Below are positions 1 to 9,068 of a stretch of 11,403 nucleotides of DNA, one piece after another. The stretch's first letter is position 1; the number at the start of each line of letters is the position of its first letter. The DNA comes from an uncultured beta proteobacterium (lineage in GTDB: Bacteria; Pseudomonadota; Gammaproteobacteria; Burkholderiales; Rhodocyclaceae), in contig CAJBIL010000034.1 in the NCBI GenBank assembly GCA_903953145.1, forward strand, positions 1 to 11,403, read 5' to 3'. The notes under the pieces were generated by a model, which did not search any database, had not been told where the DNA came from, and saw only the letters and a program-made list of their open reading frames with translations. A program made the position numbers and the translations under genes.

Positions 1-1632
1 CTGAATGTCGAGCTTGGCAAACTGCCGCGTCAGCCAGTCGAGCCGTGACTTGTCGCCCATGCCGCCGCTCGTGGTGTCGAGGTTGAGCACCAGCGGCTCG
101 CCGGTCTTCGCATCGCGCCCGTTCGGCCAACCGGCTTCGGCCAGCAACTTCTTCGCCACGCTAATCGGCTTGCGCCGCGCTTGGCCATCCACCCAGTCGT
201 AGACCACAGGATTCCGGCCGGCCTCGCCCTCGCCATAGCCAAAAATCCCCGGTGGTAAGGGGCTGTTTGCCGCAATGCCACGCCCGTTCATGAAGATCGA
301 AATGAATTCTTCCTGATCAATCGCAATCGACAAGGCCTGCCGCAACTTGGTCGCCGGCTCGGAGAGGCTGCCAACCACCGGATCAAGCAGGTTGAAGCCC
401 ATGTAATAGGTTGAAGCGCGCACGCTGGTCAGCAGGCGGATTCCCTTGTCGCGCATTTCATCCGATAGCTGCACGTCACCGCCCACATTCATGCGCACCG
501 CTTGATCGAAGCTGTCGGAAGAAATCCCCGAGGCATCAAAATACCCCTGCAAAAACTTGTTCCAGTAAGGGATGCTCTCTTTTTCACGAACAAAAATCGC
601 CTTGTCGATGAAAGGCATGGGCTTGCCACAATCCGCCAGCAAGCCCGCTGCGGCATCCTCCGCTTCACCGACGCAGGGGTAAGCCTCACCGTAAAAATTC
701 GGATTGCGCTCAAGCACCATGCGGCTGTTCGGATTATTCTGCGTCAGCATGAAGGGGCCGGTGCCGACCGGATACCAGTCCAGCGTAAGATTCTTTTCAG
801 CCATGCCGGGCTGGCTGTAGAAACGATCCACTTCACGCGGTACCGGCGCAAAGAAAGGCATCGCCAGCCAGTAAAGAAATTGCGGATACTTGCCGCGCAG
901 TTTGATCCGGTAAGTATGGGAATCCACCCGCGTTACGCCATCAAGCGCAAAACGGTCAAGGTCAAGCCACGCGTCGGCCTGCTCACCTTTTTCAGCACGC
1001 GCCTTGGCTTCCTTTTGCAAAGCAGCGCCAAGTTCTTTGAGGCCAACAATATGCTCGGCCATCATCCCAAAAATCGGCGAATGCAGGCGCGGATGCGCCA
1101 GCCGCTTAATCTCGTAGATAAAGTCATCCGCCGTCAGCTCACGGCTACCCGACTGCCTGAAATCAGCCAGACGCTCAATGCCACGTAATTTGTCACGATC
1201 CAGATCGCCGTAAACCGCTTTACCTGCGTCATCTACCGCAAACGCCGGATGCGGCTGATAGCGAATGCCCGGCTTGATCCGAATCTCATAAACGCTGTGC
1301 GCAATGGCACTGTCCGGTGCATCGGCGGGCAACTCACGCCCGGCGGCATCGTAATAACGCGGTACCGGCACGGCAGCGGCACTCCCCGGAATCAACGTAT
1401 AAGGCCGCTTGAGATAGTGATATTGCAGCGGCGGCTCATAAACCTGCGCCGTAAAAGTGATTTCATCTTCGGTGTAGGACTGCACCGGATCAAGATGCTT
1501 GGGGCGCTCGCTGAACGCCGAATAGAGAATGTTCTGCCCGCGCTCGGCAGACGGATAGGGATCGTTCTGCTCGCTGCTACAGGCGGCAAGCAGAGAAAGC
1601 AGAGACAGAGAGATGTAGCGAAAAAAAAGCAT
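1..1632 (-). CDS. Peptide-type ABC transporter solute-binding lipoprotein (SBP family 5), 3' end cut off by the window edge
   Basis: The minus-strand frame is open for 544 codons from the ATG at 1632 to base 1 with no stop, so the C-terminus lies outside the window. Residues 1-17 form a short signal peptide ending in a lipobox, Leu15-Ala-Ala-Cys18, which predicts a lipid-anchored periplasmic protein. The family 5 (oligopeptide/dipeptide/YejA-like) fold is suggested by an early segment with SERPKHLDP near 41-49, the motif YPVGTGPF at 287-294, followed by LERNPNFYG near 307-315, and a region around 428-447 (KLRQALSIAIDQEEF-like). The role is to capture peptides or a similar ligand in the periplasm and deliver them to an inner-membrane ABC permease. 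The permease and ATPase genes would be expected to the left, outside the window. No clear Shine-Dalgarno precedes the start, but the lipobox supports it. Codons 2-4 contain a run of eight T. Ligand unknown. It is transcribed divergently from fabI. Confidence 0.88.
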   Translation of the reverse strand, partial: MLFFRYISLSLLSLLAACSSEQNDPYPSAERGQNILYSAFSERPKHLDPVQSYTEDEITFTAQVYEPPLQYHYLKRPYTLIPGSAAAVPVPRYYDAAGRELPADAPDSAIAHSVYEIRIKPGIRYQPHPAFAVDDAGKAVYGDLDRDKLRGIERLADFRQSGSRELTADDFIYEIKRLAHPRLHSPIFGMMAEHIVGLKELGAALQKEAKARAEKGEQADAWLDLDRFALDGVTRVDSHTYRIKLRGKYPQFLYWLAMPFFAPVPREVDRFYSQPGMAEKNLTLDWYPVGTGPFMLTQNNPNSRMVLERNPNFYGEAYPCVGEAEDAAAGLLADCGKPMPFIDKAIFVREKESIPYWNKFLQGYFDASGISSDSFDQAVRMNVGGDVQLSDEMRDKGIRLLTSVRASTYYMGFNLLDPVVGSLSEPATKLRQALSIAIDQEEFISIFMNGRGIAANSPLPPGIFGYGEGEAGRNPVVYDWVDGQARRKPISVAKKLLAEAGWPNGRDAKTGEPLVLNLDTTSGGMGDKSRLDWLTRQFAKLDIQ

Positions 1633-1683
1633 GGGGCGAAGTGTAGCGCGAAGCAGGATGTTTTTGCCTCGCAAGCGCTTTGC

Positions 1684-1725
1684 TTAGTCAGCGTAGTGAG
1701 TGATTTCCTCTATAATGATTAGTCA
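1684..1725 (+). promoter_or_regulatory. Probable fabI promoter region with a consensus -10 box
   Basis: A perfect TATAAT lies at 1711-1716, about 60 bases before the fabI start and in an AT-rich stretch. No good -35 hexamer is found at 16-18 bases spacing, so the promoter is supported mainly by its -10 box. The 7-mer TTAGTCA occurs twice in direct orientation, at 1684-1690 and 1719-1725, on either side of the -10. On the minus strand the same bases give TATAGA, which could serve the divergent lipoprotein gene. That reading is weaker. Confidence 0.5.
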
Positions 1726-1778
1726 AAGAAAATTTAATTCGTACAGAAACCCCACCAAATATAGTTATGGGAGAACCC

Positions 1779-2579
1779 ATGGGATTCCTCGCAGACAAGC
1801 GCATTCTCATCACCGGCCTGCTGTCCAAGCATTCAATCGCCTATGGAATCGCCAAAGCCTGCCATCGCGAAGGTGCTCAACTGGCCTTCACCTATCAGAA
1901 TGAACGCTTTCAGGATCGTGTCGGCAAGTTTGCCAATGAATTTGGCAGCACGCGGGTGTACCCGTGCGACGTTGCAGAAGACAGTCAGATTGACACCCTC
2001 TTCGCCGAACTTGGCAAGGAATGGGAAGGACTGGACGGACTTGTCCACTCAATCGCATTCGCCCCCAAGGAAGCCATTGAAGGCGATTTCCTGGACGGCA
2101 TCACCCGGGAATCTTTCCGGATGGCGCACGACGTCTCCTCGTATAGTTACCCTGCACTCGTCAAAGCCGCCCGCCCAATGCTCCTGAAAGGGAACAATGC
2201 AGCAGTCCTTGCCCTTTCTTATCTCGGCGCCGAACGCACCTTACCGAACTACAACACCATGGGGCTGGCCAAGGCCAGCCTTGAAGCAGCGACTCGCTAC
2301 CTGGCTTTCTGCCTGGGGCCGCAAGGCATTCGTGCCAATGCGATTTCAGCGGGTCCGATCAAGACACTGGCGGCTTCCGGCATTGGCAATTTCTCAAAAT
2401 TGCTCGCCTATAACGCACACAATGCCCCGCTCCGGCGCAATATCACGATTGATGAAGTCGGCAATGCTGCAGCATTCATGCTCTCCGACCTGGCAAGCGG
2501 GATTACTGCTGAAATCATGTACGTTGATGGCGGTCTGAACACCACCGCACTAGGCAACCCCGACCCGCTACCGGCATAA
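1779..2579 (+). CDS. fabI: Enoyl-[acyl-carrier-protein] reductase [NADH] FabI
   Basis: FabI catalyses the last reductive step of each cycle of type II fatty acid synthesis in the cytosol, reducing trans-2-enoyl-ACP with NAD(P)H. The protein aligns by eye along its whole length with E. coli FabI. It has the N-terminal MGFL start, a nucleotide-binding TG-x-x-SxxSIAYGIA loop near residues 12-25, CDVAED at 63-68, SYLGAER at 147-153, the Tyr148/Tyr158/Lys165 active-site set in the Y-x6-K arrangement, and SAGPIKTLAASGI at 190-202. Length is 266 residues against 262 in E. coli. I chose ATG 1779 over the in-frame ATG 1767 because it gives the family N-terminus and is preceded by GGGAG at a 5-base spacing, which the 1767 start would include as coding. 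Residue 93 is Ala where E. coli has Gly93, a triclosan-contact position. The gene stands alone and is followed by a strong terminator. Confidence 0.97.
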   Translation: MGFLADKRILITGLLSKHSIAYGIAKACHREGAQLAFTYQNERFQDRVGKFANEFGSTRVYPCDVAEDSQIDTLFAELGKEWEGLDGLVHSIAFAPKEAIEGDFLDGITRESFRMAHDVSSYSYPALVKAARPMLLKGNNAAVLALSYLGAERTLPNYNTMGLAKASLEAATRYLAFCLGPQGIRANAISAGPIKTLAASGIGNFSKLLAYNAHNAPLRRNITIDEVGNAAAFMLSDLASGITAEIMYVDGGLNTTALGNPDPLPA

Positions 2580-2594
2580 AAAAACCAGACATAA

Positions 2595-2634
2595 AAAAAC
2601 GCCGGCCCGGATTAAATTCCCGACCGGCGTTTTT
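2595..2634. terminator. Bidirectional intrinsic terminator between fabI and ppiD
   Basis: AAAAACGCCGG at 2595-2605 pairs perfectly with CCGGCGTTTTT at 2624-2634 around an 18-base centre. The GC core is flanked by A and T runs on both sides, so it works as an intrinsic terminator for fabI on the plus strand and for ppiD on the minus strand. It starts 15 bases after the fabI stop and ends 22 bases past the ppiD stop. Confidence 0.92.
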
Positions 2635-2656
2635 ATGCCCGAAGATTTTTTACGAT

Positions 2657-4573
2657 CTACGGACGATCTTTTGCTTCAAGTGCCGTTTTGTTGATATCGA
2701 CTTTATAGCGTGAGCGCAAGCCGGCAAGGTATGCGGCGAAGTCTTCCTGTGCAGCCATGGTGCTGTATTCCCGCTGCAATAGCTTGCGTTTGTTGTCGTC
2801 AACTTTATCGGATTGGCTGACTTTCATGATCTTGTAGAGCATGTAGTTGCCATTTCCCGTCTCGACACCAACATAAGCTGGCAGTTTATTAACATCCGCT
2901 TTGAAAATCGCCTGTACGGAAGCCGGTGGCACCTGGCGCCCTTGCATGCGCGAGACATTCTTGACTAAAGCCCAAGCCACTTTATCATCGCTACCCTTGA
3001 GTAGATCGGCGAGCTTTGTTTCGCCTGTTTTTCTAGCCAAGGCTGTTGCTTCCTGAGACTTGAGGCGAGCCTCAATCTCCGCTTTAACGCTTTCAAAAGG
3101 CTTCACGGCCGCTGGTTTGTATTCAACGACACGCGCAGCAAGCAGCGAATTAGGTGCGACTTCAATGGCTTCGGTATTCCGCTTGTTTTTCAGCGAGTCT
3201 TCGGAGAACAGCGACGTGAGTACTTTTTCGTCGCCAAGCATACCAAGTGCAGTCGCAACTTGAGGACTGGGCTTGCGCGGCAACCAATTGGACTGCTGAA
3301 TTTTCAGGCCAAACTTTTCTACCGTCGGCTGAAGCGTATCAGACTGCTCATACACCATATTCTTGAACACTTCTGCGGCTTCCGCGAATTTACGGGTAGC
3401 CGCCTGGCGCTTCAATTCACCCTCGATCTCCGGCCGGACCTCCTGTATCGAACGCAGCTTACCTGCTTTGATGCCAGTGAGTTTGATAATGTGAAAGCCA
3501 AACTCTGACTGCACCAGACCGGAAATTTCATCTTCTTTCTGCTTAAAAACAGTCTCTTCAAAAGCTTTGACCATCATGCCTCGACCAAAAAACCCCAGAT
3601 CGCCGCCTTTAGCAGCAGACCCCGGATCTTCGGAGTTTTGTTTTGCCAGTTCGGCAAATTTTGCGGGGGATTTCAGGACATCCTTGAGAATTTCTTCCGC
3701 CTTGGTCTTGGCTTTTATTTTGTCAGTAGCCGGCGCATCGGCATTAGCCATCACCAGAATGTGGCTGGCACGACGCTCTTCAGCCTGCTGGTAGCGATCC
3801 TTATGCCCCTCGTACCATGCTTTTACTTCAGACTCGCTGACTGAAATCTGAGCCAGCAGCGCATCAAGCGATAGAACGACATATTCGGCTTTGGCTTGTT
3901 CAGTCGTTTCAAACTGCTTTTGATTTTCATCGTAATATTTTTGCACAGCGGTTGGATCAATCTTGACCTGCTCAGCAAACTGCTCAGGGGAAATGCGCGA
4001 CTCAGCGACCTGACGCTCCTCTGACTGAATACGCAGCATCGTTTCAGCTGACGTATTGGACACAATTCCTGTATCACCAACCGCTGCAACCAACTGCTGC
4101 AAGATCAGGTCCTGCCGCAATTGCGCCTCAAACTGCTGCTGTGAGGTACCTTGTGCTCGTAGCGCCGACTCGTAGCGTGCCATTGAGAACTGGCCATTTT
4201 CCTGCAAGGATGATATTTTGCTGATGATTTCACGCAACAGATCGTCTCCGGCACCCAGCCGTCCTTTCGCAGCTTCCTGCAACAACAATCGTTGATCAAC
4301 AAGCGAGTTGAGAACAGCCAGCCTTGCCTCTGGCGTATTCATGCTTTCCGGCTTGAAACTAGCGCCAAGCGACTGCCGCATCCGATCCTGCTGGTCACGC
4401 CAGGCCTGCTGATACTGTTGGGCGGTGATCTTGGAATCACCAACACTGGCGAAGTCCCCGCCGGCACCTGCGTTTCTGACGTAGGAATCCACACCAAAGA
4501 AAGCAAACGGCAAAGTTATCAGTGCAAGAAAGATCTGAACGATCTTTTTGTTGTTGCGAACGGCGTCAAACAT
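2657..4573 (-). CDS. ppiD: PpiD-like membrane-anchored periplasmic chaperone / peptidyl-prolyl isomerase
   Basis: The protein has 638 residues, near the 623 of E. coli PpiD. A short basic cytosolic N-terminus (RNNKK) precedes one hydrophobic segment at about 12-29, so it is predicted to be anchored in the inner membrane with the bulk in the periplasm. A SurA-like helical region follows to about residue 250. A parvulin (PpiC) domain covers about 266-367, with RASHILV, SEDPGSA, GGDLGFFGRG and FGFHIIK. A C-terminal chaperone region continues to 638. In E. coli PpiD works at the Sec translocon exit helping newly secreted proteins fold. The usual parvulin catalytic positions appear filled here: His271, Asp316, Leu326, Met334, Phe338 and His361. 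This suggests possible isomerase activity. It lies downstream of hupB and tRNA-Val but behind a terminator, so it probably has its own promoter, which I could not identify. No strong Shine-Dalgarno precedes the start. Confidence 0.93.
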   Translation of the reverse strand: MFDAVRNNKKIVQIFLALITLPFAFFGVDSYVRNAGAGGDFASVGDSKITAQQYQQAWRDQQDRMRQSLGASFKPESMNTPEARLAVLNSLVDQRLLLQEAAKGRLGAGDDLLREIISKISSLQENGQFSMARYESALRAQGTSQQQFEAQLRQDLILQQLVAAVGDTGIVSNTSAETMLRIQSEERQVAESRISPEQFAEQVKIDPTAVQKYYDENQKQFETTEQAKAEYVVLSLDALLAQISVSESEVKAWYEGHKDRYQQAEERRASHILVMANADAPATDKIKAKTKAEEILKDVLKSPAKFAELAKQNSEDPGSAAKGGDLGFFGRGMMVKAFEETVFKQKEDEISGLVQSEFGFHIIKLTGIKAGKLRSIQEVRPEIEGELKRQAATRKFAEAAEVFKNMVYEQSDTLQPTVEKFGLKIQQSNWLPRKPSPQVATALGMLGDEKVLTSLFSEDSLKNKRNTEAIEVAPNSLLAARVVEYKPAAVKPFESVKAEIEARLKSQEATALARKTGETKLADLLKGSDDKVAWALVKNVSRMQGRQVPPASVQAIFKADVNKLPAYVGVETGNGNYMLYKIMKVSQSDKVDDNKRKLLQREYSTMAAQEDFAAYLAGLRSRYKVDINKTALEAKDRP

Positions 4574-4613
4574 GGTGATTGCCCGTTAATCGTAAGAAAA
4601 AGATGAAAGCTCT

Positions 4614-4644
4614 AAATAAAAAAGGCGAACTTTCGTTCGCCTTT
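4614..4644 (-). terminator. Intrinsic terminator after tRNA-Val / hupB
   Basis: A perfect 10-bp stem (AAAGGCGAAC at 4621-4630, GTTCGCCTTT at 4635-4644) has a 4-base loop and, read on the minus strand, ends in TTTTTTATTT. It lies 118 bases past the 3' end of tRNA-Val and 40 bases before the ppiD start. It should therefore end the hupB/tRNA-Val transcript and separate it from ppiD. Confidence 0.9.
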
Positions 4645-4762
4645 CGGTGCTTGCGGAATGAGCGGCGATCAAGCCATTTCGCCATGCTTGGCAAGGCTAC
4701 TTACTCACAACACAAAAATCAAATTGCCACCGCTATTTACGACAAAGCCATTTATTAAGATT

Positions 4763-4838
4763 TGGTGGGTGCTGACGGGCTCGAACCGCCGACATCCAGC
4801 TTGTAAGGCTAGCGCTCTACCAACTGAGCTAAGCACCC
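4763..4838 (-). tRNA. tRNA-Val, anticodon UAC
   Basis: The minus strand folds into a 76-base cloverleaf. The acceptor stem GGGTGCT pairs with AGCACCC, the D-arm begins TAGCTCAG, and the anticodon arm is CTAGC-CTTACAA-GCTGG with anticodon TAC. The T-arm contains GGTTCGAGCC and the 3' CCA is encoded. It begins 26 bases after the hupB stop with no promoter evident in that gap, so it is probably processed from the hupB transcript. Confidence 0.97.
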
Positions 4839-4864
4839 TGATCGAATGGCTGAAACGTAGAGCG

Positions 4865-5137
4865 TTAGTTTACCGCATCCTTGAGTCCTTTGCCAGCACG
4901 GAACTTAGGTACCTTGGCTGCTTTGATCTTAATTGCCGCGCCGGTACGCGGATTACGGCCACTACGAGCAGCACGCTTACCAACATAGAAAGTACCGAAT
5001 CCCACCAAAGTAACCATTCCACCCTTTTTAAGGGAGGTTTTTACAGCAGCAATCGTTGCGTCAAGTGCGCGCCCCGCAGCCGCCTTGGAAATTTCAGCAG
5101 ATTTAGCGATTTGCTCAATCAGTTCAGATTTATTCAC
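4865..5137 (-). CDS. hupB: DNA-binding protein HU-beta
   Basis: HU is a small dimeric histone-like protein that bends DNA and organises the nucleoid. The translation has 90 residues, the usual HU size. It has the family N-terminus MNKSELIEQIA, the core GFGTF near 46-50, and the DNA-contacting arm around RSGRNPRTG at about 58-66. I chose the GTG at 5137 over the upstream in-frame ATG at 5170. The GTG gives the canonical MNKSEL start and has a strong GGGGG-type Shine-Dalgarno about 6 bases upstream, while the longer form would add 11 residues foreign to the family. It follows lon after 125 bases that hold its own promoter, and it precedes tRNA-Val closely. Whether this is called hupA or hupB is a naming choice based on its position after lon. 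Confidence 0.95.
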   Translation of the reverse strand: MNKSELIEQIAKSAEISKAAAGRALDATIAAVKTSLKKGGMVTLVGFGTFYVGKRAARSGRNPRTGAAIKIKAAKVPKFRAGKGLKDAVN

Positions 5138-5186
5138 GGACACCCCCTTCGATTGACGATGGAAAAACAAGAAACCCTGTGTAGCT

Positions 5187-5216
5187 TTTATAACAAGGCT
5201 AAAAACCTTGTGTCAA
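5187..5216 (-). promoter_or_regulatory. Strong sigma70-type promoter of hupB, with dyad in the spacer
   Basis: Read on the minus strand, a perfect TTGACA (5211-5216) is followed after 18 bases by TATAAA (5187-5192). Transcription should begin near 5180, giving a leader of about 40 bases to the GTG start. The spacer contains the inverted repeat ACAAGG / CCTTGT (5193-5198 and 5206-5211), and the octamer CAAGGCTA occurs twice at 20-base offset (5194-5201 and 5214-5221). This could be an operator. Confidence 0.8.
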
Positions 5217-5223
5217 GGCTATT

Positions 5224-5260
5224 ATGGAGGGTTTGAGCTTCAGTGACTCAAACGCCCCAT
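5224..5260 (-). terminator. Long hairpin just after lon, without a T tract
   Basis: ATGGAGG-GTTTGAG at 5224-5237 can pair with CTCAAAC-GCCCCAT at 5247-5260. This makes a stem of 14 positions with one mismatch and one G-T pair around a 9-base loop. It starts 3 bases after the lon stop and lies just upstream of the hupB -35 box. It lacks the T run of an intrinsic terminator, so it may instead mark or protect the lon transcript 3' end. Confidence 0.55.
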
Positions 5261-5262
5261 AA

Positions 5263-7680
<2,418 letters not shown>

Positions 7681-7700
7681 CGGGTGCCCTATAAGTAAAC

Positions 7701-7728
7701 GTCCAAGCCCCTAAGTGAGGGCTTGGAC
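7701..7728 (-). promoter_or_regulatory. Perfect 10-bp hairpin in the clpX-lon gap
   Basis: GTCCAAGCCC (7701-7710) and GGGCTTGGAC (7719-7728) are exact inverted repeats around an 8-base loop. On the minus strand the stem is followed by GTTTACTT, too T-poor for a good intrinsic terminator, and lies 20 bases before the lon start. Just upstream (7734-7740) the minus strand reads CTTGAAA, the -35 consensus of heat-shock sigma32 promoters. The -10 match downstream (CCCTCACT) is poor and falls inside the hairpin. It could be a weak terminator, an RNA processing site or an operator. Confidence 0.5.
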
Positions 7729-7762
7729 AAGTATTTCAAGCTGCCAGATAGCAGCAGCGCGT

Positions 7763-9034
7763 TCAGTTGGCGCCAGAGACCTTTGGCTGATCTGCGTAGA
7801 TCAGAATCGGCTGGGCGTCGCCGCTGATCATGTTTTCATCGATTACTACTTTTGAGACATTTTCCATGCCGGGAAGTTCGTACATGGTATCTAGCAATAC
7901 GGATTCCAGGATTGAACGCAGGCCGCGTGCGCCGGTTTTCCGCTCAAGCGCTCTTTTGGCAATCGCAGTCATTGCAGCCGGACGAATCTCCAGCTCGACG
8001 CCTTCCATCGAGAATAATTTCTGGTATTGCTTGACCAGTGCGTTCTTTGGCTCGATCAGAATTTGTACCAGCGCGGCTGCCGACAATTCTTCCAGCGTTG
8101 CAACTACCGGCAAACGACCAATCAACTCGGGAATCAGGCCAAACTTGATCAAATCCTCAGGCTCGACACTGCGCAATACTTCGCCGATTGCCTTCTTGTT
8201 ATCCTTGCTTTTCACCTCGGCGCCGAAGCCAATACCGCCGCGCTCTGAACGATAGCGGATTACTTTTTCGAGGCCATCAAAGGCCCCACCGCAAACGAAG
8301 AGAATGTTGGTGGTATCGATCTGAACAAAATCCTGATTCGGATGTTTGCGTCCGCCTTGTGGCGGCACCGAAGCGATCGTGCCTTCGATCAGTTTGAGTA
8401 GCGCCTGCTGTACGCCCTCGCCCGAAACATCGCGGGTGATCGATGGATTATCGGACTTGCGAGAAATCTTGTCGATTTCGTCAATATAGACGATGCCTTG
8501 CTGTGCCTTATCAACGTCGTAGTCGCACTTTTGCAGTAATTTCTGGATGATGTTTTCAACATCTTCACCGACATAGCCCGCTTCGGTCAGTGTTGTCGCA
8601 TCGGCCATCACGAAAGGCACATTGAGCAAACGGGCGAGCGTTTGCGCAAGCAGTGTCTTACCGGAACCGGTCGGGCCGATCAGCAGGATATTGCTCTTGG
8701 CAAGCTCAACCTCTTCGCTACCCTTGCTGCGGTGACGTAGGCGCTTGTAGTGGTTGTATACCGCCACCGACAAAATACGCTTGGCTGGTTCCTGCCCGAT
8801 CACATACTGATCAAGGATCGAACTGATCTCCTTCGGCGTCGGCAAATCACTCTTGACACCTTTAACACCCTGATCACCGGCGATTTCGTCACGCACGATG
8901 TCATTGCAGAGTTCAATACACTCGTCGCAGATAAAAACCGACGGTCCGGCAATCAGTTTTTTAACTTCGTGCTGGCTCTTGCCGCAGAACGAGCAGTAGA
9001 GCAATTTTTCACTGCCGCCTTTTTTTTCCGCCAT
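7763..9034 (-). CDS. clpX: ClpX, ATP-dependent unfoldase of the ClpXP protease
   Basis: ClpX is a hexameric AAA+ unfoldase that recognises tagged substrates, unfolds them and feeds them into ClpP. An N-terminal zinc-binding domain uses Cys14, Cys17, Cys36 and Cys39. The AAA+ core has Walker A GPTGSGKT at 120-127, the pore-1 loop GYVG at 153-156, Walker B IVYIDEID at 181-188, and a pore-2 region RDVSGEG near 201-207. The RKH loop is at 229-231 and sensor-2 Arg370 lies in GARGLR. The ClpP-docking IGF tripeptide is at 268-270, so it should partner the adjacent ClpP. Length is 423 residues, normal for the family (E. coli 424). It starts 34 bases after the clpP stop, with GAGGT about 9 bases upstream of the ATG, and is very probably co-transcribed with clpP. 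Confidence 0.98.
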   Translation of the reverse strand: MAEKKGGSEKLLYCSFCGKSQHEVKKLIAGPSVFICDECIELCNDIVRDEIAGDQGVKGVKSDLPTPKEISSILDQYVIGQEPAKRILSVAVYNHYKRLRHRSKGSEEVELAKSNILLIGPTGSGKTLLAQTLARLLNVPFVMADATTLTEAGYVGEDVENIIQKLLQKCDYDVDKAQQGIVYIDEIDKISRKSDNPSITRDVSGEGVQQALLKLIEGTIASVPPQGGRKHPNQDFVQIDTTNILFVCGGAFDGLEKVIRYRSERGGIGFGAEVKSKDNKKAIGEVLRSVEPEDLIKFGLIPELIGRLPVVATLEELSAAALVQILIEPKNALVKQYQKLFSMEGVELEIRPAAMTAIAKRALERKTGARGLRSILESVLLDTMYELPGMENVSKVVIDENMISGDAQPILIYADQPKVSGAN

Positions 9035-9068
9035 CTCTGCCTACCTCATTCTATTGGGCGACTGACAA

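Noticed and set aside
502..1188. A 228-codon plus-strand open frame
   Set aside because: It lies entirely opposite the solute-binding lipoprotein gene, whose frame carries a signal peptide, lipobox and family motifs. The plus-strand translation shows no recognisable domain. The same applies to the 157-codon frame at 1249-1722.
1767..1778. Upstream in-frame ATG of fabI
   Set aside because: It would add MGEP before the canonical MGFL start, and it overlaps the GGGAG ribosome-binding site of the better start at 1779.
5138..5170. Longer HU reading from ATG 5170
   Set aside because: It adds 11 residues not seen in HU and overlaps the Shine-Dalgarno of the GTG at 5137.
4658..5236. A 192-codon plus-strand open frame
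   Set aside because: It runs antisense through tRNA-Val and hupB and has no domain signal.
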